DNA of 40,728 bases from Rickettsia conorii (GTDB lineage: Bacteria > Pseudomonadota > Alphaproteobacteria > Rickettsiales > Rickettsiaceae): positions 1 through 40,728 of the forward strand of contig DYTE01000009.1 of the NCBI GenBank assembly GCA_020726135.1, given 5' to 3'. A model generated the notes under the pieces. That model ran no database searches. It saw nothing but the letters and a program-made list of their open reading frames with translations, and had not been told where the DNA came from. The position numbers and the translations under genes were made by a program. Below, one piece after another: positions 16,729 through 25,997 of the stretch; positions within the stretch are counted from its first letter, which is position 1, and each line of letters begins with the position of its first letter.

Positions 16729-17484
16729 ATGGTTAAACAATATAAACAATTATTAAAAGAAATGAATATTGAATATTTGTTAAAAAATTCTCCAAGAAAT
16801 AAAAATTTGATATTAAATGAAAAAAAGATAGAAAAATTTAGCAATTTATCATCATTCTCTAAAAAAACTTCTATAGAATCAGCAAGAGAATTAGCAAATA
16901 ATGCAAAATCTTTAAAAGATTTACAAGAAATAGTATCAAATTTTGATTTATGTTCATTAAAGCCATTTGCCACTAAGACTGTTTTTTCAAGTGGTATAAA
17001 TAGCGCAAAAATTATGTGTATTGGTGAAGCTCCAGGTGCTAGCGAAGATTTAGCAGGCGAAGTATTTTGCGGAGAAAGCGGACAATTGCTTGATAAAATT
17101 TTTGCATCAATTAATCTTTCTCGTGCAACAAATATTTACCTAACTAATACAGTTTTTTGGAGACCTCCGGCTAATAGAAACCCAACTCAAGAAGAAACTG
17201 ATATATGTAAACCATTTCTAGAAAAACATATAAGTTTAATTAATCCTAAACTAATTATACTAATTGGAGGAGTTGCAGCAACTAACCTTCTTGGAAAAAA
17301 TGATGGTGTTAGTAAAATAAGACAAAAATATTATAATTATACTAATCAATATCTTCAAACTCCAATTCTCATGACTGCTATTTTTCATCCAGCTTATTTA
17401 ATGCGTAGTCCAATGCAAAAAAAGAATATGTGGTATGATATTTTAAATATATCAAAATTCATAGAAAATAATAAAATTATTTAA
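16729..17484 (+). CDS. Uracil-DNA glycosylase, family 4-like
   Basis: It removes uracil arising from cytosine deamination, starting base-excision repair. The family 4 motifs are GEAPGASEDLAG (residues 99-110), SGQLLDKIF, and the second active-site loop HPAYLMRSP near the C-terminus. An N-terminal helical extension of about 70 residues is typical of alphaproteobacterial members. Family 4 enzymes usually bind a 4Fe-4S cluster with four Cys. Here Cys75 and Cys160 match two of them, but the CxxC partner is absent and the CRPP cysteine is Trp144 (FWRPPANR), so the cluster is probably missing or altered. It is the first gene of the long + strand run and lies 54 bases before pccA. xthA elsewhere in the window could act downstream of it. 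Confidence 0.85.
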   Translation: MVKQYKQLLKEMNIEYLLKNSPRNKNLILNEKKIEKFSNLSSFSKKTSIESARELANNAKSLKDLQEIVSNFDLCSLKPFATKTVFSSGINSAKIMCIGEAPGASEDLAGEVFCGESGQLLDKIFASINLSRATNIYLTNTVFWRPPANRNPTQEETDICKPFLEKHISLINPKLIILIGGVAATNLLGKNDGVSKIRQKYYNYTNQYLQTPILMTAIFHPAYLMRSPMQKKNMWYDILNISKFIENNKII

Positions 17485-17538
17485 AATTATATGTTTCTAT
17501 AGTATTATCAGCTTGTTGTAACATTTTAATTATTAAAT

Positions 17539-19566
17539 ATGACACTAAAAAAAGTAACTACATCAACTGAAAAACCATTATTTGATAAAGTACTTGTAGC
17601 TAATCGCGGTGAAATAGCACTTCGCATTATGCGTACTTTAAGAAAAATGAAAATCAAATCAGTTGCTGTATATTCTGAGGCCGATACAAGTGCACCTCAT
17701 GTACAATTCGCAGATGAAGCTTACTATATAGGTAGTTCTCCTGCAACAGAAAGTTATTTATCTATAAAAAATATATTAAATGCAGTAAAAATAAGCGGCG
17801 CTACAGCTGTTCATCCTGGATATGGTTTTTTATCTGAAAATTCATTATTTGCTAGTACACTAAGAAGAGAAGGGATTATACTTATTGGTCCTAGTGCGTC
17901 TGTTATAAAGAAAATGGGTGATAAAGTAGAAGCAAAAAAAATTGCAATAGATGCTGGAATAACAACAGTTCCAGGATATATAGGAACAATCAGTAAACTT
18001 GGAAAAGCATGCGAGATTGCAAAATCCATAGGCTTCCCAGTAATAGTTAAAGCAGCAGCTGGCGGTGGTGGACGTGGAATGCGCATTGTAACAAATGAAT
18101 CAGAGATGGAAAATGCTCTTGAAACAGCTAAACTAGAAGCTATTAATAGTTTTAGTGATGGTAGATTATTTATTGAAAAATTAATTGAATCACCAAGACA
18201 TATAGAAATTCAACTACTCTCAGATCAATATGGAAATAATGTATGTTTAGGTGAACGTGAATGTTCAATTCAAAGACGTCACCAAAAAGTTATAGAAGAA
18301 GCTCCAAGTTCTTTTTTAACTGAAGATATAAGACAAAAAATGTATGCCGAAACTATATCCCTTGCAAATAAGGTAGGATATTATTCAGCTGGAACTGTAG
18401 AATTTATAGTCGATGTAACAGGAAAATTTTATTTTTTAGAAATGAATACTAGACTTCAAGTAGAACATCCAATAACAGAAATGATTACTGGAATAGACAT
18501 AGTTGAGCAAATGGTTAGAGTTGCAGCTGGTGAAAAATTATCATTTTCACAAAAAGATGTTAAACTAAATGGATGGGCTATGGAGGCTAGAATTTGTGCT
18601 GAAAATCCTTCTCGTGGCTTTTTAGCATCTAGCGGCAGAATTACTGAATATTCAGAACCTGCTAAAAATTCTACTATTAGAATTGATACAGGTATAGGTT
18701 TAGGAGGTAAAGTAAGCATGTTCTATGATTCTATGATTGCTAAATTATGTGTCTATGCTAAAACAAGACATGAAGTAATTGAGCTGATGAAATCTGCATT
18801 AAGTTCTTATATAATACAAGGCATATCACATAATATTAGTTTTTTAGAAGCAATTATTTCGCATCCAAAATTTATTGCTGGTCAAATTCATACTGGTTTT
18901 ATAGAACAAGAATATCCAGATGGTTTTTCTGGAGCAATTTTAACATCTGAAATAAATAAAATATTTTTATCAGCTGCAATTTTTATGTATATTTCTGAAC
19001 AGAAAAGAGCTTCAATGATTGCAAACCAACTTATAGATCAATATAAAAAAATAGGTACTAGGTGGGTGGTATCTATAGATGATAGACTTTATCCCGTAAT
19101 AATTACAGAAGCAGAAGATGGGTATCACATAAGACAAGCTTATGATAGAATATATGTAAAAAGCGATTGGTATTTAGGAAATAGATTATTTTCTTGCACA
19201 GTAAATGGTATTAAAGCAAATGTAAAAGTTGAAAATATTACAACAGGTTATATTTTATCTCATAGTGGCATTACAGTGAAAGTTTTTGTAAGATCACCTA
19301 GAATTTCTGAGCTAGAAGCAATTGTAATTAATAATAAAATATTAAATAATCAAATTACAGAATTAATAGCTCCAATTAATGGTGAGATTTTATCTATAAA
19401 AGTTAAAGCTGGTAATGAAGTTACCATTGCTCAAGAAATGATTGTTATTACTGCAATGAAAATGGAGAATATATTAATTGCAACAGGTAATAGCACTATA
19501 AAGAAAATACTAGTAAAAGAAGGACAACAAGTCACAGCTGGACAAATACTAATAGAATTTAATTAA
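17539..19566 (+). CDS. pccA: Propionyl/acetyl-CoA carboxylase, biotin-containing alpha subunit
   Basis: The alpha subunit carboxylates its own biotin with bicarbonate and ATP; the beta subunit then moves the carboxyl group to propionyl-CoA, giving methylmalonyl-CoA for the TCA cycle. Domains in order are biotin carboxylase (about 10-460; [29 protein letters not shown] grasp [26 protein letters not shown]), the linker/BT domain (about 500-600), and a C-terminal biotinyl domain with biotin Lys641 in TAMKMEN. Length 675 fits PccA rather than free AccC. The beta subunit gene (pccB) is not in the window. It is followed after 19 bases by sucD, so propionate-derived succinyl-CoA and succinyl-CoA synthetase sit in one unit. 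Confidence 0.93.
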   Translation: MTLKKVTTSTEKPLFDKVLVANRGEIALRIMRTLRKMKIKSVAVYSEADTSAPHVQFADEAYYIGSSPATESYLSIKNILNAVKISGATAVHPGYGFLSENSLFASTLRREGIILIGPSASVIKKMGDKVEAKKIAIDAGITTVPGYIGTISKLGKACEIAKSIGFPVIVKAAAGGGGRGMRIVTNESEMENALETAKLEAINSFSDGRLFIEKLIESPRHIEIQLLSDQYGNNVCLGERECSIQRRHQKVIEEAPSSFLTEDIRQKMYAETISLANKVGYYSAGTVEFIVDVTGKFYFLEMNTRLQVEHPITEMITGIDIVEQMVRVAAGEKLSFSQKDVKLNGWAMEARICAENPSRGFLASSGRITEYSEPAKNSTIRIDTGIGLGGKVSMFYDSMIAKLCVYAKTRHEVIELMKSALSSYIIQGISHNISFLEAIISHPKFIAGQIHTGFIEQEYPDGFSGAILTSEINKIFLSAAIFMYISEQKRASMIANQLIDQYKKIGTRWVVSIDDRLYPVIITEAEDGYHIRQAYDRIYVKSDWYLGNRLFSCTVNGIKANVKVENITTGYILSHSGITVKVFVRSPRISELEAIVINNKILNNQITELIAPINGEILSIKVKAGNEVTIAQEMIVITAMKMENILIATGNSTIKKILVKEGQQVTAGQILIEFN

Positions 19567-19585
19567 CAACAAAATTAAAAAAATT

Positions 19586-20455
19586 ATGTCAATATATGCA
19601 ACTAAAAAAACAAGGTTAATTTGTCAGGGATTAACTGGAACACAAGCGTCTATTCATTGTGCTTCTTGTATTGAATATGGCACTAAACTCGTTGCTGGTG
19701 TTACACCATATAAAGGAGGAATAACACATCTTGGTGTACCTATATATAATACAGTCCATGAAGCTAAAAAATATACAGCTGCAAATACTAGTATTATTTT
19801 TGTACCACCTAATTCTGCCGCAGATGCAATTTTAGAAGCTATAGATGCTAAAATAGAAATGATTATATGTATAACAAGAGGAATTCCTATACATGATATG
19901 ATAAAAATAAAAAAAGCTCTTAGTTTATCTAAAACCATTCTAATAGGCCCAAATTCTTCAGGTATTATAAGCCCTTCTGAATGTAAAATAGGTATTATGC
20001 CAAACGAAATATACAAAAAAGGTAGAGTTGGGATTATTTCCAAATCTGGAACATTATCATATGAGGCAGCTTTACAAACTACACAAAATGGTCTTGGTCA
20101 ATCAACCTGCATAAATATTGGTGGAGATGAAATTATAGGCACAAATTTTGTGAATTATATTGATATGTTTCTAAAAGATAAATCAACAGATGCAATTTTA
20201 ATCATAGGTGAAATTGTAGGAAGACTTGAATATGAAGTAGCTAATTTTATTAAATCGTCAAAAATTAAAAAACCTATTTTTGTTTTCATACCAGGGGTTA
20301 CAGCTCCTAAAAGAAAAAAAATGGGACATGCTGGTTCTATAATATCAATCCTTGATAGCGCAGAAGAAAAATTAGATAAATTAGAATCTAGTGGAGCAAT
20401 AATTATTAAGTCAGTAACTGACATTGGATCTACTATTTTAAATTTATTAAAATGA
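19586..20455 (+). CDS. sucD: Succinyl-CoA synthetase (succinate-CoA ligase) alpha subunit
   Basis: The alpha subunit binds CoA and carries the phosphohistidine in the TCA step succinyl-CoA to succinate with nucleotide triphosphate formation. It lines up along its whole length with the E. coli protein: [76 protein letters not shown] with the active His248. Length is 289. Some normally strict spots differ (IGPNSSG for [17 protein letters not shown] for GEIGGSAEEE), so it is a divergent copy. Its obligate partner sucC, normally directly upstream, is absent; pccA is there instead. nuoN starts 4 bases after it. Confidence 0.93.
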   Translation: MSIYATKKTRLICQGLTGTQASIHCASCIEYGTKLVAGVTPYKGGITHLGVPIYNTVHEAKKYTAANTSIIFVPPNSAADAILEAIDAKIEMIICITRGIPIHDMIKIKKALSLSKTILIGPNSSGIISPSECKIGIMPNEIYKKGRVGIISKSGTLSYEAALQTTQNGLGQSTCINIGGDEIIGTNFVNYIDMFLKDKSTDAILIIGEIVGRLEYEVANFIKSSKIKKPIFVFIPGVTAPKRKKMGHAGSIISILDSAEEKLDKLESSGAIIIKSVTDIGSTILNLLK

Positions 20456-20459
20456 TGAA

Positions 20460-21824
20460 ATGAATAGTCAATTTATTACAATTATTCCGGAAATAATATT
20501 ATTATTTTTTACATTATTTTGCCAAATTATTATTCTGTTTAAAGAAAATTTAAAAAAATTAATGATAATCATTGGGCTATTATTATTTGTTGCAATGTTT
20601 TTTTATATAGATAATTATTGGAATATTTATTCTATTGCATCATTTAATAATATGTTTTTCAATAAATTTCATCTATTTAAATTGATGATATTTCTATTTT
20701 CACTAATTACAATAATTATATATTGGCAATATTGTAATGATTTCAATAATGACTTTAAATATGAATTTGTTACGTTAATTCTACTATCATGCATTGGCTC
20801 TATGATAGCCATCTCATCATTTAATTTGCTTCTGTTATTTTGTGCAATAGAGTTGCAGAATATTCCTTCTTACGCTATTGCTGGTTTTGATATTAAAAAT
20901 CCAAAATGTGCTACAGCCTCCATTAAATATTTTATATTAAACAATATAATGACATGTTTTGGTTTATTTGGCATATCATTTATTTATGGCTTTGCAGGAA
21001 GTCTTGATTTTAAAGAAATTGCAGATGTTTGTAAATCAAATATAAATATTGGATTAACATTTGGTTTTATATTATTTCTAACGAATATTTTATTTAAATT
21101 ATCGGCTGCACCTCTGCATTTTTGGACTCCAGATATTTATGAAGATATTCCTATATATTCACTTAATTATTTTTCTAGCACACTAAAAATATCTAATATA
21201 TTAATATTAGTAAATTTAATTACAGAAATTTTATGGGAATATACGGCAATTTCTATTAATATGTTAAAATATATAGCTATATTATCTATGTTGGTTGGAG
21301 CTTTTGGAGGCCTATATCAAACATCACTAAAAAAAATACTTGCATTTAGTACAATATTAAATATTGGCTATATATTAATGGGAATTTCCATTCATACTAA
21401 TGCAGCAATTAATGCAAGTTTAAATTATGCTATTATATATTCAATTTCTTTAGTTGCATTCATAATATGTTTAATATTATTAAAATTACCTCAAAATTTT
21501 GATGATTTAAAATCTATATCAAAAATATCTATATGTTTAACATTAATAATATTTTCTATAATTGGGTTACCTCCATTTTTAGGATTTTTTGTAAAATATA
21601 ATTTATTTTATCAAGTTATAAATGAAAGGGAATTTTTATTAATTACAGTCTCAATTATTAGCACCATTATCTCATCTATCTATTATTTACGTATTATCTC
21701 TAATTTATTTTTTAAAAAAGATAATAATATAATTTTACAAAAAAATAATGCTCCAATATTATCAATATTATTGATAATATTTATCATAATTTTATCATTT
21801 GGAGCTTTATATATTAGATTTTAA
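20460..21824 (+). CDS. nuoN: NADH-quinone oxidoreductase subunit N
   Basis: NuoN is one of the antiporter-like membrane subunits of respiratory complex I that pump protons. It is almost wholly hydrophobic, with about 13-14 membrane segments in 454 residues. The conserved core reads LNLLLLFCAIELQNIPSYAI near residue 125, IKYFILNNIMTCFGLFGISF, FILFLTNILFKLSAAPLHFW with the functional Lys/Pro-His, and GAFGGLYQTSLKKILAFSTI. A family-typical end SIIGLPPFLGFFVKYNLF follows. NuoN normally closes a nuoA-N operon right after nuoM. Here its upstream neighbour is sucD, so it has been separated from the rest of complex I. Confidence 0.93.
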   Translation: MNSQFITIIPEIILLFFTLFCQIIILFKENLKKLMIIIGLLLFVAMFFYIDNYWNIYSIASFNNMFFNKFHLFKLMIFLFSLITIIIYWQYCNDFNNDFKYEFVTLILLSCIGSMIAISSFNLLLLFCAIELQNIPSYAIAGFDIKNPKCATASIKYFILNNIMTCFGLFGISFIYGFAGSLDFKEIADVCKSNINIGLTFGFILFLTNILFKLSAAPLHFWTPDIYEDIPIYSLNYFSSTLKISNILILVNLITEILWEYTAISINMLKYIAILSMLVGAFGGLYQTSLKKILAFSTILNIGYILMGISIHTNAAINASLNYAIIYSISLVAFIICLILLKLPQNFDDLKSISKISICLTLIIFSIIGLPPFLGFFVKYNLFYQVINEREFLLITVSIISTIISSIYYLRIISNLFFKKDNNIILQKNNAPILSILLIIFIIILSFGALYIRF

Positions 21825-21937
21825 ACCATTGAACTTTTAACTTAAATTATATTTAAGCAATGACTTTTATTATCATTTCAAAATTTACCTAGAAAACTAT
21901 CAAAAATAAAAAATATTTTTTCCTTCTTAATAAATTA

Positions 21938-21965
21938 TTGTTTACGAACTTTTTTGATATATAAT
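21938..21965 (+). promoter_or_regulatory. Possible promoter before xseB
   Basis: TTGTTT (21938-21943) and a perfect TATAAT (21960-21965) are spaced by 16 bases in the 249-base gap between nuoN and xseB. A transcript would start near 21972 and carry a leader of about 100 bases including the hairpin at 21984-22008. Confidence 0.4.
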
Positions 21966-21983
21966 GAATAGAAAATATATAGA

Positions 21984-22008
21984 GAAGTTCTAGCCAAAGG
22001 CTAACTTC
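21984..22008 (+). other. Bulged hairpin in the xseB leader region
   Basis: GAAGT-TC-TAGCC-AAA-GGCTA-ACTTC folds as two 5-bp helices separated by a two-base bulge, with an AAA loop. It is GC-richer than the surroundings. No run of T follows, so it is not a standard intrinsic terminator. It may be a leader structure or the head of a small RNA. Confidence 0.4.
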
Positions 22009-22073
22009 ATGGAAAAATGAAAATTGTTAAAAATATTTAAGATTTCATAATTAACATAGTATAAAATACAAAT

Positions 22074-22307
22074 ATGATAGAAGAAAATATGAGCTTTGAA
22101 GAAGGATTAGCAAAACTTGAACTAATAGTGAAAAAGATGGAAAATGGTCAAGAAACGTTAGAATCTTCAATTGTTGATTTTGAACATGCTATAGAACTGA
22201 AAGCTTTTTGCCAAAAAAAATTAGAATCTGCGAAATTAAAAATATCGCAAATTGTTCAAAATTCTTCAAATGATATATCCTTAGAAGAAGTAGATTTGTC
22301 TAAGTAA
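22074..22307 (+). CDS. xseB: Exodeoxyribonuclease VII small subunit
   Basis: XseB is the small coiled-coil subunit that binds in several copies to the XseA catalytic subunit of exonuclease VII, which degrades single-stranded DNA in repair. The 77-residue sequence has the full family pattern: SFEEGLAKLELIVKKMENG, then LESSIVDFEHAIELKAFCQKKLESAKLKI. Length is typical (about 80). It stands alone, with a 249-base gap upstream and a 103-base gap to hflK. xseA is not in the window. Confidence 0.92.
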   Translation: MIEENMSFEEGLAKLELIVKKMENGQETLESSIVDFEHAIELKAFCQKKLESAKLKISQIVQNSSNDISLEEVDLSK

Positions 22308-22410
22308 TTTTTTATCTTAAGTTGATATTGCCCAATAGATATATATGTGTTATATATTATAGATAATGAATGATCTTTTATAAAAATTGTTTAATATGAT
22401 TAATTAGTTT

Positions 22411-23466
22411 ATGTATTCTTTAAAACAAAAAATTGCTGACGCTTATTTAAATAAATCTCCGTGGGATGATTTTGAAGATATGTGTAAATCAAAAAAAAAT
22501 ATATTTAATAATTATAAAAAAGGTCAATTTGATTTTTTTAAGAATTTTAAATTTGATTTTAATAAAAATACTATTTTTATAATTATAATTATTTTTACTT
22601 TCAGTTGGTTAATTTCAGGAATATATGAAGTAAAAGAGGGTGAAGAGGCCGCTGTTATAAGATTTGGACGCTTTTCTAGAAAAGGTACAGCTGGTTTAAA
22701 TTATCATATTCCAAAACCATTTGAAACAGTAATCATAGAAAAAGTCAATCAATCAAGAAGAATTGAAATTGGATATAGATCTATTGGTAATGGTTATAAT
22801 AATGAAAATGTTAAAATTATTCAGTCAGAAAGTATAATGCTTTCAGGAGATGAGAATATTTTAGTTCTAAATTGTGACGTTATGTGGCATATTAATGATT
22901 TAGAAAAATTTATATTTAGATTAGCAAATAATCCAGAAACAGTTAAAGCAGCAGCAGAGAGTGCTATCAGAGAAGTAATTGGCGCAATTCAAATTTCCTC
23001 TATATTATCAGACAAAAAACAACAAATCACATATGATATTGAAATTTTAACTCAAAAAATTCTAAATGATTATGATACTGGTATTACAATAGAAAAAATA
23101 CAATTATTAAAAGCAGAACCACCTGCAGAAGTTATAGAATCATATAGAGATGTTCAAACAGCAAAAGCTGATAAAGAGCGAGAAATTAACCAAGCTCAGG
23201 CATATAATAATGATGTATTGCCAAAAGCTAGAGGTGAAGCTGAAAAAATTATTCAAGCAGGTGAAGGATATAGACAAGAAATTATACTTAAAGCAGAAGG
23301 TGAAGCTAAAAGATTTTTAGATGTTTATGAACAATATTCACTTAACAAACAAATAATGACAGATAGATTGCGTTTGGAAACAATTGAATCTATCTTAAAA
23401 GGTGCAACAAAAACTATTGTTAATAGCTCTGGATTGTTACCTCATTTTTCAGTAAATTCAAAATAG
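22411..23466 (+). CDS. hflK: FtsH protease modulator HflK
   Basis: HflK and HflC form a large SPFH/prohibitin-like cage in the inner membrane around the FtsH protease and modulate its degradation of membrane proteins. Features seen are a hydrophilic N-terminus (about 48 residues), a single membrane segment near 49-70 (IFIIIIIFTFSWLISGIY), and the SPFH domain starting EVKEGEEAAVIRFGRF. A charged helical coiled-coil region follows (ADKEREINQAQAYNNDVLPKA; GEAEKIIQAGEGYRQE). At 351 residues it is slightly shorter than E. coli HflK (419), mainly because it lacks the Gly-rich N-terminal and the Pro/Gln-rich C-terminal extensions. hflC follows after 4 bases. Confidence 0.95.
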   Translation: MYSLKQKIADAYLNKSPWDDFEDMCKSKKNIFNNYKKGQFDFFKNFKFDFNKNTIFIIIIIFTFSWLISGIYEVKEGEEAAVIRFGRFSRKGTAGLNYHIPKPFETVIIEKVNQSRRIEIGYRSIGNGYNNENVKIIQSESIMLSGDENILVLNCDVMWHINDLEKFIFRLANNPETVKAAAESAIREVIGAIQISSILSDKKQQITYDIEILTQKILNDYDTGITIEKIQLLKAEPPAEVIESYRDVQTAKADKEREINQAQAYNNDVLPKARGEAEKIIQAGEGYRQEIILKAEGEAKRFLDVYEQYSLNKQIMTDRLRLETIESILKGATKTIVNSSGLLPHFSVNSK

Positions 23467-23470
23467 GTAA

Positions 23471-24340
23471 ATGATGCAATTACCACATAAACATATTTAT
23501 AAAATAGCTTCATTGTTATTTTTTATTATATTAATATATAATTCCTTATTTACTTTGGATCAACGTAATTCCGCTGTAATTTTTCAATTTGGTGAAGCAG
23601 TTAGAACAATTACAGATCCAGGTCTTAATATTAAATTACCATTGATACAAAATGTAGAATTTTTTGATAAACGCGTTTTACATGTTGATGTTGAAGCTAA
23701 AGAACTTACATCATCAGATGGTAAACGAATTATAGTTGATGCATTTGCAAAATTTGTAATTAATGATCCGATCAGATTTTATAAAACTGTTCAAAATTAT
23801 AACGGTGTAAAAATAAGATTGAATAAAAATATCGAATCTTCTATGCGTAAAGTAATAGGTAGAGTACCATTAACTTCTTTACTTACAAATGAACGAGCTA
23901 ATATTATGTTTAATATTTTGCAGCAGGTAAACGAGGAAGCCAAAAATTTTGGAATCGATGTAATAGACGTGCGAATATTACGTACTGATTTACCTAAAGA
24001 AAATAGCGCTGCAATTTACCGCCGTATGCAAACTGCTAGAGAGAAAGAAGCTACGCAAATTAGAGCTGAAGGATTAGAAGAAGCAGCAAGAATTAGATCA
24101 ATTGCAGATAAAGAAGTGCAATTTATTTTAGCGGATGCATATAAACAATCACAAATTTTAAAGGGTGACGGAGAAAATAAATCTGCAAAAATATATAATA
24201 ATGCTTATTCTGTGGATCCAACATTTTATAAATTTTATAAATCTTTATCTGTTTATAAAAATGTATTAAATGGTGAAAATACATCATTTATTTTATCACC
24301 AGACTCAGAATTATTAAAATATTTAAATTTAACTAAATAA
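23471..24340 (+). CDS. hflC: FtsH protease modulator HflC
   Basis: It is the partner of HflK in the membrane-protein quality-control cage. An N-terminal membrane anchor (IASLLFFIILIYNSLF) leads into the SPFH domain: TLDQRNSAVIFQFGEAVR, DPGLNIKLP, VDVEAKELTSSDGKRIIVDAF. The late motif IDVIDVRILRTDLPKEN and the coiled-coil block YRRMQTAREKEATQIRAEG are characteristic of HflC. Length 289 is normal. It lies between hflK (4 bases) and htrA (9 bases), forming the hflK-hflC-htrA operon known from rickettsial genomes. Confidence 0.95.
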   Translation: MMQLPHKHIYKIASLLFFIILIYNSLFTLDQRNSAVIFQFGEAVRTITDPGLNIKLPLIQNVEFFDKRVLHVDVEAKELTSSDGKRIIVDAFAKFVINDPIRFYKTVQNYNGVKIRLNKNIESSMRKVIGRVPLTSLLTNERANIMFNILQQVNEEAKNFGIDVIDVRILRTDLPKENSAAIYRRMQTAREKEATQIRAEGLEEAARIRSIADKEVQFILADAYKQSQILKGDGENKSAKIYNNAYSVDPTFYKFYKSLSVYKNVLNGENTSFILSPDSELLKYLNLTK

Positions 24341-24349
24341 AAATATATT

Positions 24350-25972
24350 ATGAATATTTTTTGTAATAAATTAATATTAAATCTTATATTTATTAGTATT
24401 CATATTAGTATGATTACAAATCTTTATGCAAAAGATATTCAAGGAATAATCAAAGTTGTTGATAATTCAAATATTCCTATAAATAATAAAACTGAAAATT
24501 TTATTAATATAGAAACTAATAATATAGAAGTAAAAAATGAAAAAAATCTAAATATACAAAATCCAAAGATTGAATCTAAAGAAAAATTAGAAGCAAATAA
24601 ATGCCCTTGCGATAAAATATATATTAACTCGCTTGCAGATATTGTTTCTCCATTAATACCAACAGTAGTGAATATTTATAGTAATCAGAATTTAAAAAAT
24701 GAAAAAAATGATAATGATAAATTACCAATTGATTATTTTAATGAATTTTTAGAACAGTTTGATATTACTTTTGAAAAAGAAAAATTACATTTAAATTCAG
24801 AGCTCTTCTCTATTGGATCAGGCTTTATAATAAGTGCGGATGGCTATATTGTAACAAACTATCATGTTATTGAACGAACTAATGATATACAAATTAAATT
24901 CACTGATAATAGAGAATTACCAGCTAGAATTATTAGTTTTGATAAAAAAACTGATATTGCTCTTTTAAAAGTCGATTCTGAGATTGAACTACCTTATGTT
25001 AAATTTGCTAATTCTACGAACTCAAGAGTTGGAGACAGAGTAATTGCTATAGGTAATCCTTTTGGTACATTAAATAGCACTGTAACTTCTGGAATTATAT
25101 CTGCAAAAAGCAGAGATATTAACATTGAGAATGGAATAATAGATAATTTCATACAAACAGATACAGCAATTCACCCAGGTAATTCAGGTAGTCCATTATT
25201 CAATATGTTTGGAGAAGTTATTGGCATTAATACAGCTATATTTTCACCTTCTGAAAAGAATATAGGAATAGGCTTTGCAATACCATCTAATATGGTAAAA
25301 ATAATTATAGAACGTTTAAAACAAAATGAACAATCCCAAAAAATTAAACTAGGTGTATCAGTAAAAGAAATTACAAAAAATATAAAAGAAACATTATTGT
25401 TAGACAATATTGATGGAGTGTTCGTATCTGAAGTATCTAAAGATTCTTTAAGTGATAAAGTTGGCATCAAATCTGGTGATATAATAATTGAATTTTGTAA
25501 TGAAAAAATTAATAATCCTATACAATTACAAAAAATTATATCACAACATAGTTTTAATAAAATTATAGAATTTAAAATATTACGAAAGGGAGAATTTTTA
25601 GAACTAAAAATCAATCCAATATCCGATAGTTTAAAAAAAAATGATGAGATAAATTATATAAATGAAAGTAAAGATGAGAATATTATTATTAAAAATAATA
25701 TTAGCTTTATGAATTTAACTGAAGATTATAAAAAAACATATCACATTCAAAATGATATTACTGGTATTATGATATATGATATACCAGAAAATATATTAAA
25801 TTATGATTTAAAAATTGGAGATTTAATATTTGCTTGTGATCAAAAAAATATAGAGAATATTGAACAATTTCAATTATTATATAATAAAAGAATGCACGAT
25901 GGTGTAGATAATATATTATTGTCAGTACAGAGACGTGGCAAAACTTTAAATATAACATTGCCATTAAAATAA
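24350..25972 (+). CDS. htrA: Periplasmic serine endoprotease, DegP/HtrA (Do) family
   Basis: It degrades or refolds damaged envelope proteins. A signal peptide covers residues 1-27 (cleavage after YAKD-like site). An unusual Asn/Lys-rich stretch follows, with a CPC pair at 85-87. The trypsin-like domain has catalytic His172 (NYHVIE), Asp202 (TDIALLKV) and Ser279 (HPGNSGSP); the usual second Gly after Ser is Ser280. Two PDZ domains follow (KLGVSVKEI..GVFVSEVSKDS; GIMIYDIPENIL to the end). The 540 residues are a little more than the usual 475-500, the excess being the low-complexity N-terminal stretch. It sits 9 bases after hflC; both systems police membrane proteins. Confidence 0.95.
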   Translation: MNIFCNKLILNLIFISIHISMITNLYAKDIQGIIKVVDNSNIPINNKTENFINIETNNIEVKNEKNLNIQNPKIESKEKLEANKCPCDKIYINSLADIVSPLIPTVVNIYSNQNLKNEKNDNDKLPIDYFNEFLEQFDITFEKEKLHLNSELFSIGSGFIISADGYIVTNYHVIERTNDIQIKFTDNRELPARIISFDKKTDIALLKVDSEIELPYVKFANSTNSRVGDRVIAIGNPFGTLNSTVTSGIISAKSRDINIENGIIDNFIQTDTAIHPGNSGSPLFNMFGEVIGINTAIFSPSEKNIGIGFAIPSNMVKIIIERLKQNEQSQKIKLGVSVKEITKNIKETLLLDNIDGVFVSEVSKDSLSDKVGIKSGDIIIEFCNEKINNPIQLQKIISQHSFNKIIEFKILRKGEFLELKINPISDSLKKNDEINYINESKDENIIIKNNISFMNLTEDYKKTYHIQNDITGIMIYDIPENILNYDLKIGDLIFACDQKNIENIEQFQLLYNKRMHDGVDNILLSVQRRGKTLNITLPLK

Positions 25973-25997
25973 ATTTAACTTAAACTGAGAGGAAAAA

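Noticed and set aside
17811-18719. Long open frames on the minus strand opposite pccA (and similar ones opposite sucD, gyrA and htrA)
   Set aside because: They lie fully inside strongly recognised genes and have no recognisable motifs; they are antisense shadows of codon bias.
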